The position numbers and the translations under genes are program-made. Shown piece by piece: positions 1-13,105 of a DNA stretch of 64,000 bases. The DNA is from Cavenderia fasciculata (taxonomy: Eukaryota; Evosea; Eumycetozoa; Acytosteliales; Cavenderiaceae), in assembly GCF_000203815.1 (NCBI RefSeq), contig NW_004457695.1, forward strand, positions 2,354,054 to 2,418,053, read 5' to 3'. The notes under the pieces are model-generated. The model was not told the origin of the DNA. It saw only the letters and a list, made by a program, of their open reading frames with translations, and did not search any database. Every line of letters begins with the position of its first letter. Within the stretch, counting starts at the first letter, position 1.

Positions 1-91
1 CTATAGTTGGTTGAAATTGTTGATGATGATGATGATGACGAAGATGTTGATGATGGATGTTGAAGTTGCTTGATGATCGTCATTCTTTTCT

Positions 92-956
92 TTAGGCACA
101 AGATTGTTGTTTGGTAGATGATTGTTGTTGTGACGAACCTTCTGAACCTCCACCTGGAAGTTTCAAATGCTTGTCCAATACTGGTTGTACCTTTTTAAAC
201 ATTGGAAGACAAGCGAGATCGTTGGTGTATCTCTTGATGTTGTTGTATTTCTTGTTGTTGAGGTCTGGAACAAAACCGAGTGGAAGGTAGACAAACCAAG
301 AGTACAATGCCATGTCGACGATGGTGAGTTCGTCATTGACGGCAAACTGCTTGTCACAGAGGTGCTCTTCAAAGACGTCCAAGTAACGTTCGATGTTGCA
401 GCAGTGTTCTTGCAAAAACTCCTTGGGAAGCTTTTCACACTTTTCACCTCTGGTTGTCAACACTTGGTCACGGTACCAACGATAGTAGATGTACGATCCC
501 ATGTGAGTGGCCAATCCCGATTGATGGCTCATGAACCAAGAAATGTAGTCACAGAAATCTCTTGGATTCTTGGAGTTCATGTTTGGACAAAACTTGTCAT
601 ACTTTCTGGCGAGGTACACTAAAATGGCTCCACTGTCAAATACATTCAATGGTCTTTCACTACCTGTTTCATGGTCAAGTAATGTTGGTACCATACTAAA
701 TATAAAATAGAAAATAATAATCGTAAATATAAATATATTAGTAAATGAGTCATTACTAACAAACAACAATCTTTCGGCGTTGTAGAACTTACCAGAATGG
801 ATTTAATTTTTTAAATTCAGGTTTGAATTGTTCACCTTTCTTAATGTCAACATCATGTTGGATACAGTCTAATCCCAAGTGTTCCATCATGAGAAGGGTT
901 GACCATTGTCCAGGACATGGGCAGCAAAAGAGTTCCATTGGTTTTTTAGATTGCAT
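92..956 (-). CDS. Glutathione S-transferase family protein
   Basis: Two exons, 956-793 and 695-92, joined in frame across a 97-base intron (GTAAGT...TTTAG), give 255 residues. The N-terminal thioredoxin-like half is exon 1 plus the start of exon 2; it has a Cys-rich stretch after the start (LFCCPCPGQWS) where the family holds its catalytic Ser/Cys, a cis-Pro segment (CMVPTLLD) formed exactly at the splice junction, and the glutathione-binding motif FDSGAILVYLARKY. The rest is the all-helical C-terminal domain with the conserved TIVDMALYSW segment. The tail is Gly/Ser/Gln-rich and ends in QQSCA. GSTs conjugate or reduce substrates with glutathione in the cytosol. Which class (Ure2p/YfcG-like or omega-like, given the cysteines) is inference. 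It is divergent from spt5. Confidence 0.85.
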
Positions 957-1577
957 GATTGTTGGAGAGATGTGTGTAGAGTAAGAGAATAATATAGCAA
1001 ATGAATGATAATTATCTATCTATCTATGTGTCTGATGATTTATTCATTGTGTGAGAGACTTTATATTATAGTTGTTGGAGACGAGAGAGAGAAGGGTCTG
1101 ATGAATTCAATAACCACATTATTATTTTCATTTATGTTAACATGCAATTAATAGAACAAATGGTTATGTAGATTACCTAATCTAGTCATTATGATTTGAT
1201 TGTGAGGTAGTTCATTATTGGTATCTACATATCTATAGATGAGAAGAGATCGTACTTCAACAACAAAGAGAAGAAAGCTACCATCTAATTTTTGAACTTC
1301 AAGTCAATTTTTTTTTTGAATTTTTTTGATTTTGTCCGCACCATTCGATTTTTTAAATTATTTATTATTGCCTTCAAATTTTTGTTTTTGTTATTAATAA
1401 ACGGTTGTTTTTGCTATCATTTGGTTATTTAGTTAGCAGGTAGAGAGAGAGAGAGAGATAGATAGATAAACAGATAACAACAACAACAAGCTAGCTTACA
1501 AGAATAATAACAATTAGCAGCAGTTTGGTCAACAACACAAAATAGATACAGAAAAAAAAAAACTATAGTAGTGAAAG
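957..1577. promoter_or_regulatory. Divergent spacer between the GST gene and spt5
   Basis: This 621-base AT-rich stretch separates two outward-facing start codons and must hold both promoters. It contains T-runs around 1310-1330 and an (AG)n/(GATA)n run followed by a CAA run near 1440-1490, close to the spt5 start. I see no ORF or RNA gene in it. Confidence 0.5.
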
Positions 1578-4500
1578 ATGTCAGACGATGAAGTACATTC
1601 TGATGATCGTGACGATGATGATTTAGGTTCCGACGATGATGGAGTAGATTTCCAATCTGAAGACGAGAATTACTCGGATCAAGAAGAAGAAGAGGAAGAG
1701 GAGATTATACAAAAACATAAGAAGAGTAAATCGTCGTCGTCATCGTCATCATCATCAAGATCATCATCAAAACAAAAGAAAAAACCAACACAAAGAAAAC
1801 GTGGAGCATCAGATTACTTTGAAGATGAGGCCGATGAAGCCGACGAAGACGAAGAGGAAGAGGAAGGTGAAGAAGGCTATGAAGCCATGCTCGAGCAAGG
1901 TCGTCAACGACACGAACAGAGACGTCGTGAAGCTGAAGACTTTGACAAGCGTAGAGACAACCGTACACAAGCCGAGATTGAAGCCGAACTCGAACAAAAG
2001 GCCAATCGTTATGAAGAGGAAGCCGATGGCTACGTCGAAGACGAAGAATATATGGGTGACGCAGGTCTCCCCAACCAAAGCTACTGGAGAATCAAGTGTC
2101 GTCCAGGCGAGGAGAAGCAATTTGCTGCATCGATCATGCAAAAGTTCTTTGCCACGCAAGGCACACCCGACAAGATCCTCATCAAGTCAGTGTTGGCACC
2201 ACCCCACATTCAAGGTCAGATCTATATAGAAGCAGAGCGTGAGATGCATGTCAAGCACGCAATCAGAGGTATGCCACAGATCATCTACTCGGGCATGATG
2301 ATGATCCCCCTCAAAGATATGATAGAGATCCTCAACAGACCTCGCAAGTCTACCGATCTCAGTCGTGGTACATGGGTACGTGTCAGACTTGGTAAATACA
2401 AGGACGATCTTGGTCAAATTTGGGATTATGATTCCGAACGTGGTAGATGTTCAGTTAAACTCATCCCAAGAATCGATTTAACTGTTACTCCAAAAGGTGA
2501 TGATAAAGATGAAAATGGTGTAAGTAAAAAAAAAAACAAAAATAGAGACATATATATTGAGAGTAATAATGTTAATTAATCAATTATTTTGTTTTGTAGG
2601 AAAAGAAATCACCATTTAAAAGAAAAGCAGGACTTAGACCACCACAAAGATTCTTTAATGCAAAGGAAATGTCAGATGTTCAATCAATTTCAAAGAAGAA
2701 GATATTTGGAGAGACGTTTACCATATACAACAATGAAAAATATAAGAATGGATTCATCTACAAGGTGATGAGAATCAAGAGTATCGTATCGGATGGTGTA
2801 ACACCATCGTTGGAAGAGTTACAGAAATTCCAAGACAGAAAGGAAAACGATGACTATAATAACGACGACGAGGAAGATGACGACATTGCAATGGACGGTT
2901 CATCTTCTTCGGCATTTGGTCTACTCGATGCAAGTGTCATTCCAAAATTATCAACCAGTACCATCCAATTTACAAAGGGTGATACTGTCAAAGTTATCGA
3001 AGGTGATCTTAAAGGTCTCATGGGTAAAGTTGAATCAATCGATGATAAATCTGTTATCATTTTACCAATTCATGATGGTTTAAATGTAAGCAAAGAAGAA
3101 GAAGAAGAAGAAGAAGAAGAAGAAGAAGAAGAAGAAGAAGAAGAAGAAGAACTTTAATTATCAACACACAAAAAATATTTATATTGTTGACTTTATTCTC
3201 TATCTCTATATAGGAACCATTAGTATTTCCACCATCAGAATTACAAAAATATTTCAAGATTGGTGATCATGTCAAAGTTATTACTGGTCGTTATGAAGGT
3301 GAAACTGGTTTGGTTATGAGAGTGGAAGATATGACAGCATATGTATTATCAGATATGAATCTTGGTGAACTCAAAGTACGTCAACAAGATCTCCAAGGTT
3401 GTACTCAAGTGTCAGAGGGTAGATTGGAATTGGGAAATTATGAATTACATGATTTGGTTCAATACGGACCACAAAAAATAGGTATAATTGTAAAAGTAGA
3501 AAGAGACTCTTTTAAGATTTTGGATGAAACAATGAATGTCTCGACTGTAAAACTTCAAGAAGTATTAAACAAGAGAAATTTAAGAAATGCTACAACCACA
3601 GATTCACAATCCAATTCATTGGTTGTAAATGATGCTGTTGAAATTGTTGATGGACCATATAGAGTAAATATATTTTAAAATTAAAAAAGAAAAAAAGAAA
3701 AAAGAAAGAAATATTAACTCTTTTTATTTATTTTTTATTTTAGGGAAAACAAGGATCAATTTTAAGAATATCAAGAAACTTTTTATTCTTAAAGAGTAAA
3801 GATGTATATGAAAATGGAGGTATATTTGTTGTAAGAGCCAACTATAGTACATTGAGTGGTGCAAAGAATAGAGTGGGACAAGGTTATGGACAACAACAAC
3901 AGCAACAACAACAACAACAATCATTTAATAATGGAGGTGGTGGAAGAGGTGGAAGAGGAGGCTTTGGAGGTGGAGCTGGAGGAGGACGTGGTGGACGAGC
4001 TGGTGGACGTGGTGGACCTGATAGCCCGCTCAACAAGACAGTCACCATTACCAAGGGTAACTGGAAGGGTTACGCTGGAACAGTCAAAGAATGTACTGAA
4101 ACACATGTCCAGATCGAGTTACAGGCCAAACCAAAGAGAATCACTGTGCCACGTGGTGATATCCTCATGGAGGGCGCTCGTCAACAACAAGACCAATGGG
4201 ATCAACAACAACAGATGCAATTGGCCTATGCCAGTCGTACACCAATGCGTGAGGAGAATCCAGGTATGACACCTATGCGTACACCAATGCGTTCCAACAA
4301 CAACAGCGGTCATCACGACCCTTGGTCGAGCTCGGCTACACCCATGCGTTCAACTGGGTCGTCCAACTGGTACTCTGACGACATGCCATCACACGGCAGT
4401 GGTTCCAGTGGTGGTCACCAATCCAACAACTCGAACAACAATAACAACAATAACAACAACAATAACAATAATGATTGGTCGACTCCCCAAACATCGTATT

Positions 4501-5084
4501 CCAACTTTTCGCCATTCAACCCGTCCACCCCAGGTTCTGATATGCACAATCGACACGACTACACCACACCCATCAGCATTCCAACCCCACAGAGCTACGA
4601 AACACCCACACCGTCCAACTACCACTACGACCAGCAGACCCCGCTCGACGTGCCACAAAGTCCGTTCACGCCACACGCTCCACAGACACCTGCCACGCCA
4701 AGCACCCCATCCACCAACGAAGACCAAGAAGACGAGATTGACAACTCGCCATGGCAAGGAATCGGCTTCCAGGTCACCTACAAGGCCAACGGCGACTTGG
4801 GTGTCGTCACAACCAACAGCAACGGTTTCTGCAGTGTCGATTTCCTCAGCACCAACAAGAAAATGTCCAACATTGCCCAATCGGAACTCGAACTCGTCGT
4901 TCCATCCAAAAAGGAACTCGTCGTTATCTTGCGTGGTCCACATGCAACTCAAACAGGCAGTTTGTTTGTTATCACCACTGCTCAATCCTATTCATCTGGT
5001 ATCGTCAAGATGGATACCAATCTAGATTTCAAGGTACTTAAAATGGCTAATCTTGGTAAATTAAATAATCAAGAACCAAAGTAA
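1578..5084 (+). CDS. spt5: Transcription elongation factor SPT5
   Basis: Four exons (1578-2519, 2600-3085, 3214-3663, 3744-5084) join in frame to 1,072 residues, close to the human length. In order there are an acidic, Ser-rich N-terminus (residues 1-165), the NGN domain (about 168-255, starting SYWRIKCRPGEEKQ) that pairs with SPT4, and a series of KOW modules, one of which is split by intron 3 (VDGPYR / GKQGSILRI). A Gly-rich linker and the KOW segment TVTITKGNWKGYAGTV follow. The C-terminal region is rich in TPMR and Ser/Thr-Pro repeats, the kind phosphorylated by P-TEFb in other species, and a last KOW-like domain ends the protein. With SPT4 it forms DSIF, which clamps RNA polymerase II in the nucleus. 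Intron 2 carries a long GAA run (see findings). Confidence 0.96.
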
Positions 5085-5412
5085 AAATAATAATAATAAA
5101 CTTTAAATATTAAATATTACACATATTGAAAGTTCATCAGTCAAGCCAATATTATTTTTAGAAACTTCAAGTTGGTAAAAAAAAAAAAGAATAAAAAAAA
5201 AACAAAAAGAATGTGTGTTCGCGCTTTTTGTCGTTGAAATCAACTTTTTCTCCAATTCAACTTGTTTGTTAGGAGTGATAACTATCTACTATCTTTTTTT
5301 TTTTTTATTATCTCTCTTTTGTCTATCTATTTTCGATTTGTAGTAATAGTAGAAAACACACGTTCAACATCAGCAAAGAAGAAGAATAACAAAAGAGATA
5401 GGAAAGAAGAGA

Positions 5413-8400
5413 ATGACAGATAACACGAAAAAGTCATCCTATCATCCTTATGGTAACAGACCCAACAACAACAACAAGAGAGACAATGAAAGAGAAAGAG
5501 AAAGAGATGATGAATCTTCTTCACGTGGAGTAAACAATAATAACAATAACAATAACAATAGCAACAAGGGATGGATGGGCAAGGTCTCAAGTATTGTCAT
5601 GAAACCTTTATATTGGTTGTTCAAAGACTATGAAGAGTATGAATCGACGGGTAACATCACCTCTTCCGATCCATTATCATCATCTGCCATTTATATTTCT
5701 CCTGCCAGAGATAAACGATCACAACAACAACCATCAAAACAACAACAACAACAAGATGAAAATAATAATAATACTGTAAGTATATATAGTAATATATTAT
5801 GATGACTAGATATTAATATCAATCTTTTATAGGATTCAGATTACGATAGATCGATTGCAAATGTTAAGTCAAACGCAGATCTAAGGGTTGATCCAAATGC
5901 TTTTAAATTTGAAATCAACAATGATTACAATCTTCAAAAGGAACAACAAAAGAAACAACATCAACAACACATGAAACAACAGCAACAACAACAACAAAAT
6001 AGATTGACACAGCAATCGGCTTCACTGATCAATTCAAGTTATTTAATGAATGGAACCAACAAATCACCTGTTATCAATGGTACTAATAATATTAGATCTT
6101 CTCAACTACAACAACAACAACAACAAAGATCGTCGACAGCACCAAAACCATCATCACCTACATCAAGTATTTACAATAGCAGTTTGTATAGAGGATCATC
6201 CAGCAATCTCTATGACTCTACATCACCCAATAGTTCATTTGTTTCACCCAAGACATCAACCTCCTCGGCATTGAACGAGAGCTTGCTCAACTCTTCAAAC
6301 AATTTGTTCAAGCTTGGAAAACGCCATGTTAGAGAGCAATATGACTCTCCTCAAAAGCAGCAGCAGCAATCACCTTCGTCTATTGACGATGCTATGGACC
6401 ATTTCTATAGAAAGAGACTTAGTGCTGCCTATGGCGATTTGGATGGTTCAGTATCCAGCAACACCAATCCATATACTAGCAGCAACAATAACAGATCAAG
6501 ATATCAACAAGAGGACATGCAACCACTCAAGAAAAAGGCAACCTATCAACCATTAACTGATTCCTCCATTTATGGTGGTGGTAGCAGCAGTAGCAAATTC
6601 AATTCTGGATATGACTCTTCGATGATTAATCCATCGATTATTGCATCGACAAGTGAAGCTGCCAAACGAATTTTAATGCATCTCGATTCATTTTCTAGCC
6701 CAGTCCTAAGTACAAGCAGCACTTATTCCTCTTCCTACTCTATTCCAAAGAATGATCCACTTGCATCTTCTGCTTTATTCAAGTCGAAAATCTCTCAATA
6801 TGTACCAAGTAGAAAATACAATCCTTATGGAGTATCTTCAAAATTATTTGTATGTAGATCCAATACCATTTATTTTAATTCTGTTTATTAACTTTTTTTT
6901 TAATATTTTTTAGGAAAAGAAACCAAAAAGTGAAAAGGAACAAGAACAAGATAAAAATAGTATTCCAACAAGTTCAATTCCATATTCATCAGTGTCACAA
7001 TACAGAAAACCAACACCATCATCAACCACTAAAAAGGCAGTGTCATTTGATGCTTCCATTGTTTTGGAAGAACCAACAACATCAACAACAACAACACAAA
7101 ACAAGGGAACTTCTATTTTATTGGCAAATGGTACATCATCATCGGCAGACAAGGAAAGACCAATTGATACATCATTTAATCCATTCAAACTTGTATCAAA
7201 GGAACAATCTTCATCCTCTGCACCATCTCCAACCATTTCATCTACCAACTTTATGATGAATGGAGACAAGTCATCCAAGGTTGATGATTTATCAAAGACT
7301 ATCGTTGCCCCACCATCGCTATTTGGTGATTCAACCAACAGCAGCACGATAAAGTCATCGTCACTTAAAAGTACAAAGGCAAGTGACTCTAAGAAATCAT
7401 CAAATCCATATGATAACAAAAAGAGAAATAAGCGTGAAGATGATGAGGAACCAGAGGAATTCATTGCCCAATCCATCCCTCAACTTGATAGTATCAAGGT
7501 ACCAGCCTTTACAGTTGGTTCGTCATTATTTGGTGGAAATACAACAGTTGTTGGTGCTTCTTCATTGACTACCCCTGCATTACCTTCATTGTTTGGTGGA
7601 GCTTCGTCATCCTCGTCGTTGACCACTACTCCATCAACATCCTCATTGTTTGGTAATCTATCATCTGACAAGGAAATAGAAAAACCATCTCTATCGTCAC
7701 CGCTATTTAGTAATCTAGGTTCTGACAACAAGGAAAAGGAAAAGGAAAAGGAAAAACCACTTACCGTATCTACTTTGTTTGGAGGTGCACAACCAGCAAC
7801 AGCAGCATCATCGTCATCAACTGCTTCCTCAACCACTTCATCGTTATTTGGAACTGGCACCCCTTTGTTTGGTACAACTACATCATCTGCTGCTCCTTCA
7901 GCATTGGGTTCTGCCATTTCAAACTTTGGTAAGGAAGAAAAAGAAAAGGAAAAAGAAAAGGAAAAGGAAAAAGAAAAAGAAAAGGAAAAAGAAAAGGAAT
8001 CTACATCTACTCCTGCCCCTGCATTACCATCACTTTTTGGAAATACTGGAGGATTATTTGGTGCATCTAAATTAAATTTACCAGCTGGTACAGTGACTAG
8101 TCTTTCTTCATTGCCAATTTCGACTACTCCTGCCCCTGCTGTTCAAGCAAAAGTATCGGAAAAGATTAAAAATGCTCCACCAAGTGTCGGTCTCTTTGCA
8201 AGTATTGCTGCATCCAAACATGAAGAGGGAGATGGAGATCAAGACGACGACGGATCCGATCTTTCCGAACACAGTTATGGTGAAGAAGAAGATTTCTACG
8301 TCCCACCCTCTGATGAAGAAGATGAAGTAGAAGAAAAAGAAAAGGAAGCTCCTCCAATGTTGTTTGGAGGATTGGGTGCTTTCCCATCAACATCTACCTC

Positions 8401-10870
8401 TGGATTGTTTGGCTCAACCCCACCTCTTTTCGGTACCATCCCAGTTGCTGGCAAAGATAAGCAATCCCCATTATTTGGAAATACTACAGTATCTCTATTT
8501 GGACCCAAGCCAGATGATAAAAAGGATGACAAACCAGCAGCTACAACACCATCATCATCATTGTTTGGAGGTGCTACAGGAACATCTCTGTCTGGAGCAA
8601 AACCAGCCGATGAAAAGAAGGATGACAAGCCAAGTTTAACATCACCATTGTTTGGAAATACTGCAGGAACATCTATATTTGGAGCAAAACCAGCCGATGA
8701 AAAGAAGGATGACAAGCCAACTGCATCATTATTCGGTGGTGCTACCTCCTCGCTGTTTGGAGGATCAAACTCCCCACCAATGGAGGAAAAGAAGGATGAC
8801 AAGCCAACTACATCATTGTTTGGTGGTGCTACTTCTACCCCGCTGCTTGGTGCACAACCTGCAGCAGCAGGTGCTGCCGATGACAAAAAGGATGACAAGC
8901 CAATAACGTTTGGAAATGGAGCTACACCATTATTTGGAGGTTCATCATCCTCTAGTACCACTTTATTCCCATTTGGTGGATCCTCTTTATCATCATCAAC
9001 TTCCTTGACCTCCTCTGCCCCAACAAGTGGATGGAGTTGTGCATGTTGTGAGACTGTCAACAAAGAAACAGATAAATCTTGTTCTATTTGTATGGTACCT
9101 AGACCAAAGGAATCTGCTGCTAAACCAGCCGCTGCTGCCTCTGCCTCTGCTACAACACCATCATTATTTGGTGGTGCTACATCGAACTCGCTGTTTGGTA
9201 CACAACCAGCAGCTGCCGATGACAAAAAGGACGCCAAACCAATAATGTTTGGTAGTGCATCCAATACATCATTTTTCAACAAATCAGATGATGAAAAGAA
9301 AGACGACAAACCAATAATGTTTGGTTCGACATCAGCCACCTCATTATTTGGAACAACAACTGCCACAGAAGAAAGTAAAGATAAACCATTATTTGGAAAT
9401 GGAGCTACACCATTATTTGGAGGTTCATCATCATCATCTAGCACCACTTCATTCCCATTTGGTGGATCCTCTTTATCATCATCAACTTCCTTGACCTCCT
9501 CTGCCCCAACAAGTGGATGGAAGTGTGCATGTTGTGAGACTGCCAACAAAGAAACAGATAAATCTTGTTCTATTTGTATGGTACCTAGACCAAAAACCTC
9601 TACTAGTACTCCATCTAGTACATCCCCTACCACTGGAATGTTTGGTGCACTCTCTTCATCATCATCAGCAACAACTACCACACCATCATTATTTGGTGGT
9701 TCATCATTATCAACAACTGCTACACCATCTAGTTCATCCCCTACCACTGGAATGTTTGGTGCACTCTCATCATCATCATCGGCGCCAGCAACAACAACCA
9801 CACCATCATTATTTGGTGGATCTTCATTGCCTACTTCTAGTGAATCTAAACCATCATTATTTGGTGGATCATCAAGTGGTTTGGATAAAACAACTTCACC
9901 AACTATTTCAATGTTTGGAGCATCTTCATCCCCTCCAGCAACAAACACAACACCTCCTATTGCATCTCCATTTGGATTGGGACCTCAACAAACCATTTCT
10001 CCGTCCAACTCTTTTAGTTTAAATCAACCATTTGGATCATCAAGCACCCCATCAACATCTGCAGTCCCATCAAACCCATTTGGCACTGCTAGCACAATCA
10101 ACCCATTCGGAACATCCTCGACAACATCATTAACAACACCATCATCATCATCATCATCAGGCACACTATCCTCACTTTTTTCATTTGGTGGATCATCAGC
10201 AGCAGCTGGAGCACCAACATCAACATCGACATCCAATCCATTTGGCGCTTCTTCAATGTCCTCTGCCATCCCATCGACCAGCAATCCATTTGCTTCTTCT
10301 TCTTTTGGACAATCTACCAGCACACCAACCACATCATCGCCACCCAATTTATTCGGATCTGCTCCCAACACCCCTGCACCATTTGGAGCTCAACCACAAA
10401 CAACATCACTCATGTCATCGGCATCCTCCACCAACCCATTTGGCTCTGTATCATCATTTGGTTTATCTAGCGCACCAACCACCGCTCCTCCTGCCCAAAT
10501 GCAACCATTTGGTCAATCACAAGCCCCATTTGGAGCAACACCATCTGCTATCAATCCATTTGGTCAATCACAAGCCCCATTTGGAGCAGCACCATCTGCT
10601 ACCAATCCATTTGCCACCGCCAGTTCACTTGGATCGTCACAATCGACCATGAATTCATTTGGAGCTGCGCCCTCTAATCCATTTGGAGCACCATCTGCTA
10701 CTAATCCATTTGCTGGTGCCAGTTCACTTGGACAGTCTCAGCCTTCCGGACAACCCTTTGCCTTTGGTGGAGGTTTGCAAGGAGGAGCACAAGCCCCTCC
10801 AACCCCAAATATGTTTGGTGGAGGTTCTGGATTTTCTTTGGGTAAAAAACCAGCCAAGGGTAAAAAATAA
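5413..10870 (+). CDS. FG-repeat nucleoporin with RanBP2-type zinc fingers (Nup153-like)
   Basis: Three exons (5413-5775, 5833-6849, 6914-10870) join in frame to 1,778 residues. The N-terminus has Asn/Arg-rich sequence and a short amphipathic segment (WMGKVSSIVMKPLYWLF), as membrane-binding helices do in Nup1/Nup60/Nup153. The middle and C-terminal two thirds carry dozens of LFG, PFG and GLFG-type repeats in Ser/Thr-rich linkers, the natively unfolded barrier of the nuclear pore. Two RanBP2-type zinc fingers (each beginning GW-C-A-C-C-E-T) lie near 9025-9110 and 9510-9595; in Nup153 such fingers bind Ran. The last residues are basic (KKPAKGKK). Charged KEKEKE tracts interrupt the FG region. 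A nuclear-basket role is inferred from this combination; the exact ortholog is not certain. Confidence 0.85.
8909..9596 (+). repeat. Internal tandem duplication of an FG plus zinc-finger module
   Basis: About 200 bases at 8909-9111 recur at about 9391-9596, both encoding GNGATPLFGG, a Ser-rich linker, FPFGGSSLSSSTSLTSSAP and a full zinc finger ending MVPRPK. The two copies differ by only a few codons over this length. The segment between them encodes ordinary FG repeats. Confidence 0.85.
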
Positions 10871-11294
10871 AATCAAAAAAATAAAATTAAAATTAAAATA
10901 ATAATATATGAAACAAAAGAGTCTATTGATATAAAGAGATAAATAATAAAAATTATTTACTTTAATTCTCGGGATATACTCCTTTGGAAAAAAAGAAAAC
11001 AATCCAATAGTTTTAGATTCCCAACAAATTAAAAAGTATCTAGATTCTTCAAGATGGATCTTGACAATTCAATAGGATCACTATTTTTGTCGGGGCAAAG
11101 ATAGAATGGTTCGTTTCACGAAAAAAAACAGTAGGAACTTTACCCAGCAACTTTCGGGGTGAAAGATGTTTTTTTTTTATTTTTTTAACTTTCTGAGTTC
11201 CCAGAGGCGCCATTCTTCACACAATTTGGCCTCTTCAATTTACTTTTTATTTTTATATACATATACAACAATATACACATACACAATACATAGA
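10871..11294. other. Spacer between nucleoporin and first ML gene
   Basis: The stretch is AT-rich and holds the nucleoporin 3' end and the promoter of the next plus-strand gene. I see no ORF that looks coding and no RNA gene. Confidence 0.4.
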
Positions 11295-11819
11295 ATGAAC
11301 AAGTTATTATTCGCATTGTTTGCAGTTTTCTGCTGTTTCGCTGTAGCTTCAGCCGATATTTGGTCATTTTGCGATGGTCAAGACCCAACCACTTTCACCT
11401 TCCAAGTTAGCACCTTGACCCTCACTCCAGATCCCCCAGTCATCGGTATGAATGCTACTGTCAACGTTGCTGGTAACTTTACCGAAGAAATCACTGGTGG
11501 TTCATCTACCTTTGTCGTCCAATACCAAGTCGGTAACTCTTGGATCTCCCTCCCATCTTTCACCTCTAACGTCTGTGACTCTTATGAATGCCCAATTCAA
11601 CCAGGTCCAGTCACCAGAGTCGAATCAATCTTTGTTCCATCATTTACTCCACATGTATGTAATAGATAGATATAGACCTATAGATAGAGATAGTTTTACT
11701 AACTAAAATATTATTATGTTTTACTTTTTAAAAAGGGAAACTATCGTGGTCAATTAGAAGTTACTGACCAAAGTGGAAACACCATTACCTGTATTCAATT
11801 TGTTACTTCAATGAACTAA
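11295..11819 (+). CDS. Small secreted ML-domain lipid-binding protein, copy 1
   Basis: Two exons, 11295-11654 and 11736-11819, join at phase 0 (TCA TTT ACT CCA CAT / GGA AAC TAT) to give 147 residues. A signal peptide covers about residues 1-21 (MNKLLFALFAVFCCFAVASA), followed directly by DIWSFCDG. The mature part looks like an MD-2-related lipid recognition (ML/NPC2-like) domain: mostly beta-strand, a conserved PPVIG turn, paired cysteines near the start and in CDSYECPIQPG, and a final strand with a Cys near the end. Family members bind sterols or phospholipids in endosomes or outside the cell. The next gene is a clear paralog with the same intron position. The chosen ATG is the one that opens the signal peptide. 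Confidence 0.85.
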
Positions 11820-12319
11820 ATCATCATTGATACTTTTTATCATATTACCCACCATTTTGACTGATTGATAAATGGATGACTATATATATAGTACATATCT
11901 TTTTCTTTTTTTTTTTTTTTGAAAGAATATCAATCATTGTCGAATAATAATGAATAAATTACTATATCACATTTAATATTCTAAAAAAAAATATTAATCA
12001 ACTGTTAACAGTATACTTGTTGTTGTTGTTCGATGTCTGTCTATCTATCTATCTAATTCTTGTGCCAAGTTCACAGTAGTCTGAAGACACAAAACAAAAA
12101 CCCCACCAATAATCAAATAATAACCCGTGTGGGTGTTGAATATGGTAGAATAACACTCACTCGTTCAAATTTTATTTATATATAATCAAATATTTATTTT
12201 TCCATCCACTCTTCTTCTCCTCCTCTTGCTCCTTTTTTGTTTATCTATTTAAATCATAATTTACTACTTGTTTGGATCATTAATAAATTATATAGTTTTA
12301 GAAAAAGTTACCAACCAAC
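11820..12319. other. Spacer between the tandem ML genes
   Basis: This 500-base AT-rich stretch holds the 3' end of copy 1 and the promoter of copy 2, with a T-run near 11903-11920 and a short (CTAT)n run near 12040. I see no gene in it. Confidence 0.4.
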
Positions 12320-12842
12320 ATGGAAAAGAATACAAAATTAATTTTAATAACATTGTTTTGCTTGTTATCAGTTTCATCAGCTGATATATGGTCATATTGT
12401 GATGGAGTTGATCCAAAGTCATTGACCTTTACCATCTCTGCTCTTACCCTTGCACCCAATCCTCCAGTTATTGGCCAAGATGCTACCGTCAAAGTAACAG
12501 GAAATCTATTGCAACAAGTGACAGGTGGTGCATCTACATTTGTAGTACAACACTATGTTCTTGGTCATTGGATCACACTCCCTGCATTCACCAACTCTGT
12601 TTGTCAATCATACACCTGTCCAATTCAACCAGGTTCAATTACTCATCAACTTTCCATTCCAATCCCTTCCTTTACACCACATGTAAGTCAACAAAAAATA
12701 ATCATGATATTCTTTCTAAATTTAGTATATTAATATTTCTTTTTATTCCTTGTTACAGGGACTCTATCGAGGTCAATTATTGATTGTTGACCAATCAAAT
12801 CGTAACATAACATGTTTAGAGTTCCAAACTAATCTAAATTAA
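12320..12842 (+). CDS. Small secreted ML-domain lipid-binding protein, copy 2
   Basis: Two exons, 12320-12682 and 12759-12842, join at phase 0 to 148 residues. The protein parallels the upstream gene along its whole length: signal peptide (MEKNTKLILITLFCLLSVSSA), DIWSYCDGVDP, PPVIGQDATV, GGASTFVVQ, CQSYTCPIQPGS, and a 27-residue second exon (GLYRGQLLIVDQ onward). Both genes have an 84-base last exon and an intron at the same codon, so they come from tandem duplication. Divergence is considerable at silent and replacement sites, so the duplication is not recent. A lipid-binding, secreted or lysosomal role is inferred from the ML fold. Confidence 0.85.
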
Positions 12843-13105
12843 ATTATTTTCGTTTTGATGATCACCCACTCTCTCTCATCAATCAAATTTGATTGTTATT
12901 AAAATAAATAACTAATTTAAACATAAAGGAAATCGATTTGATTTGATATAATTACTATTAATAGGGATTTAAAATACTATTTTATTCAAAAAATGTATTC
13001 TTTTTTTTTGGTTTGATAAAAGGGGAAGGAAGGGAAGGATTACTATTTGTTAAATGTTGTAATAATATTATTGGTTGATGTTGTTGGGTTTATAGATCTT
13101 TTCTT

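Noticed and set aside
4389-4985. 198-codon minus-strand and 208-codon plus-strand ORFs over the SPT5 C-terminal region
   Set aside because: Both are shadows of the Asn/Pro/Thr-rich repeat sequence of SPT5.
8296-9948. 550-codon minus-strand ORF opposite the nucleoporin
   Set aside because: It mirrors the repeat codons of the FG region; the plus strand has the nucleoporin with splice support and zinc fingers, so the antisense frame is open only because of biased repeats.
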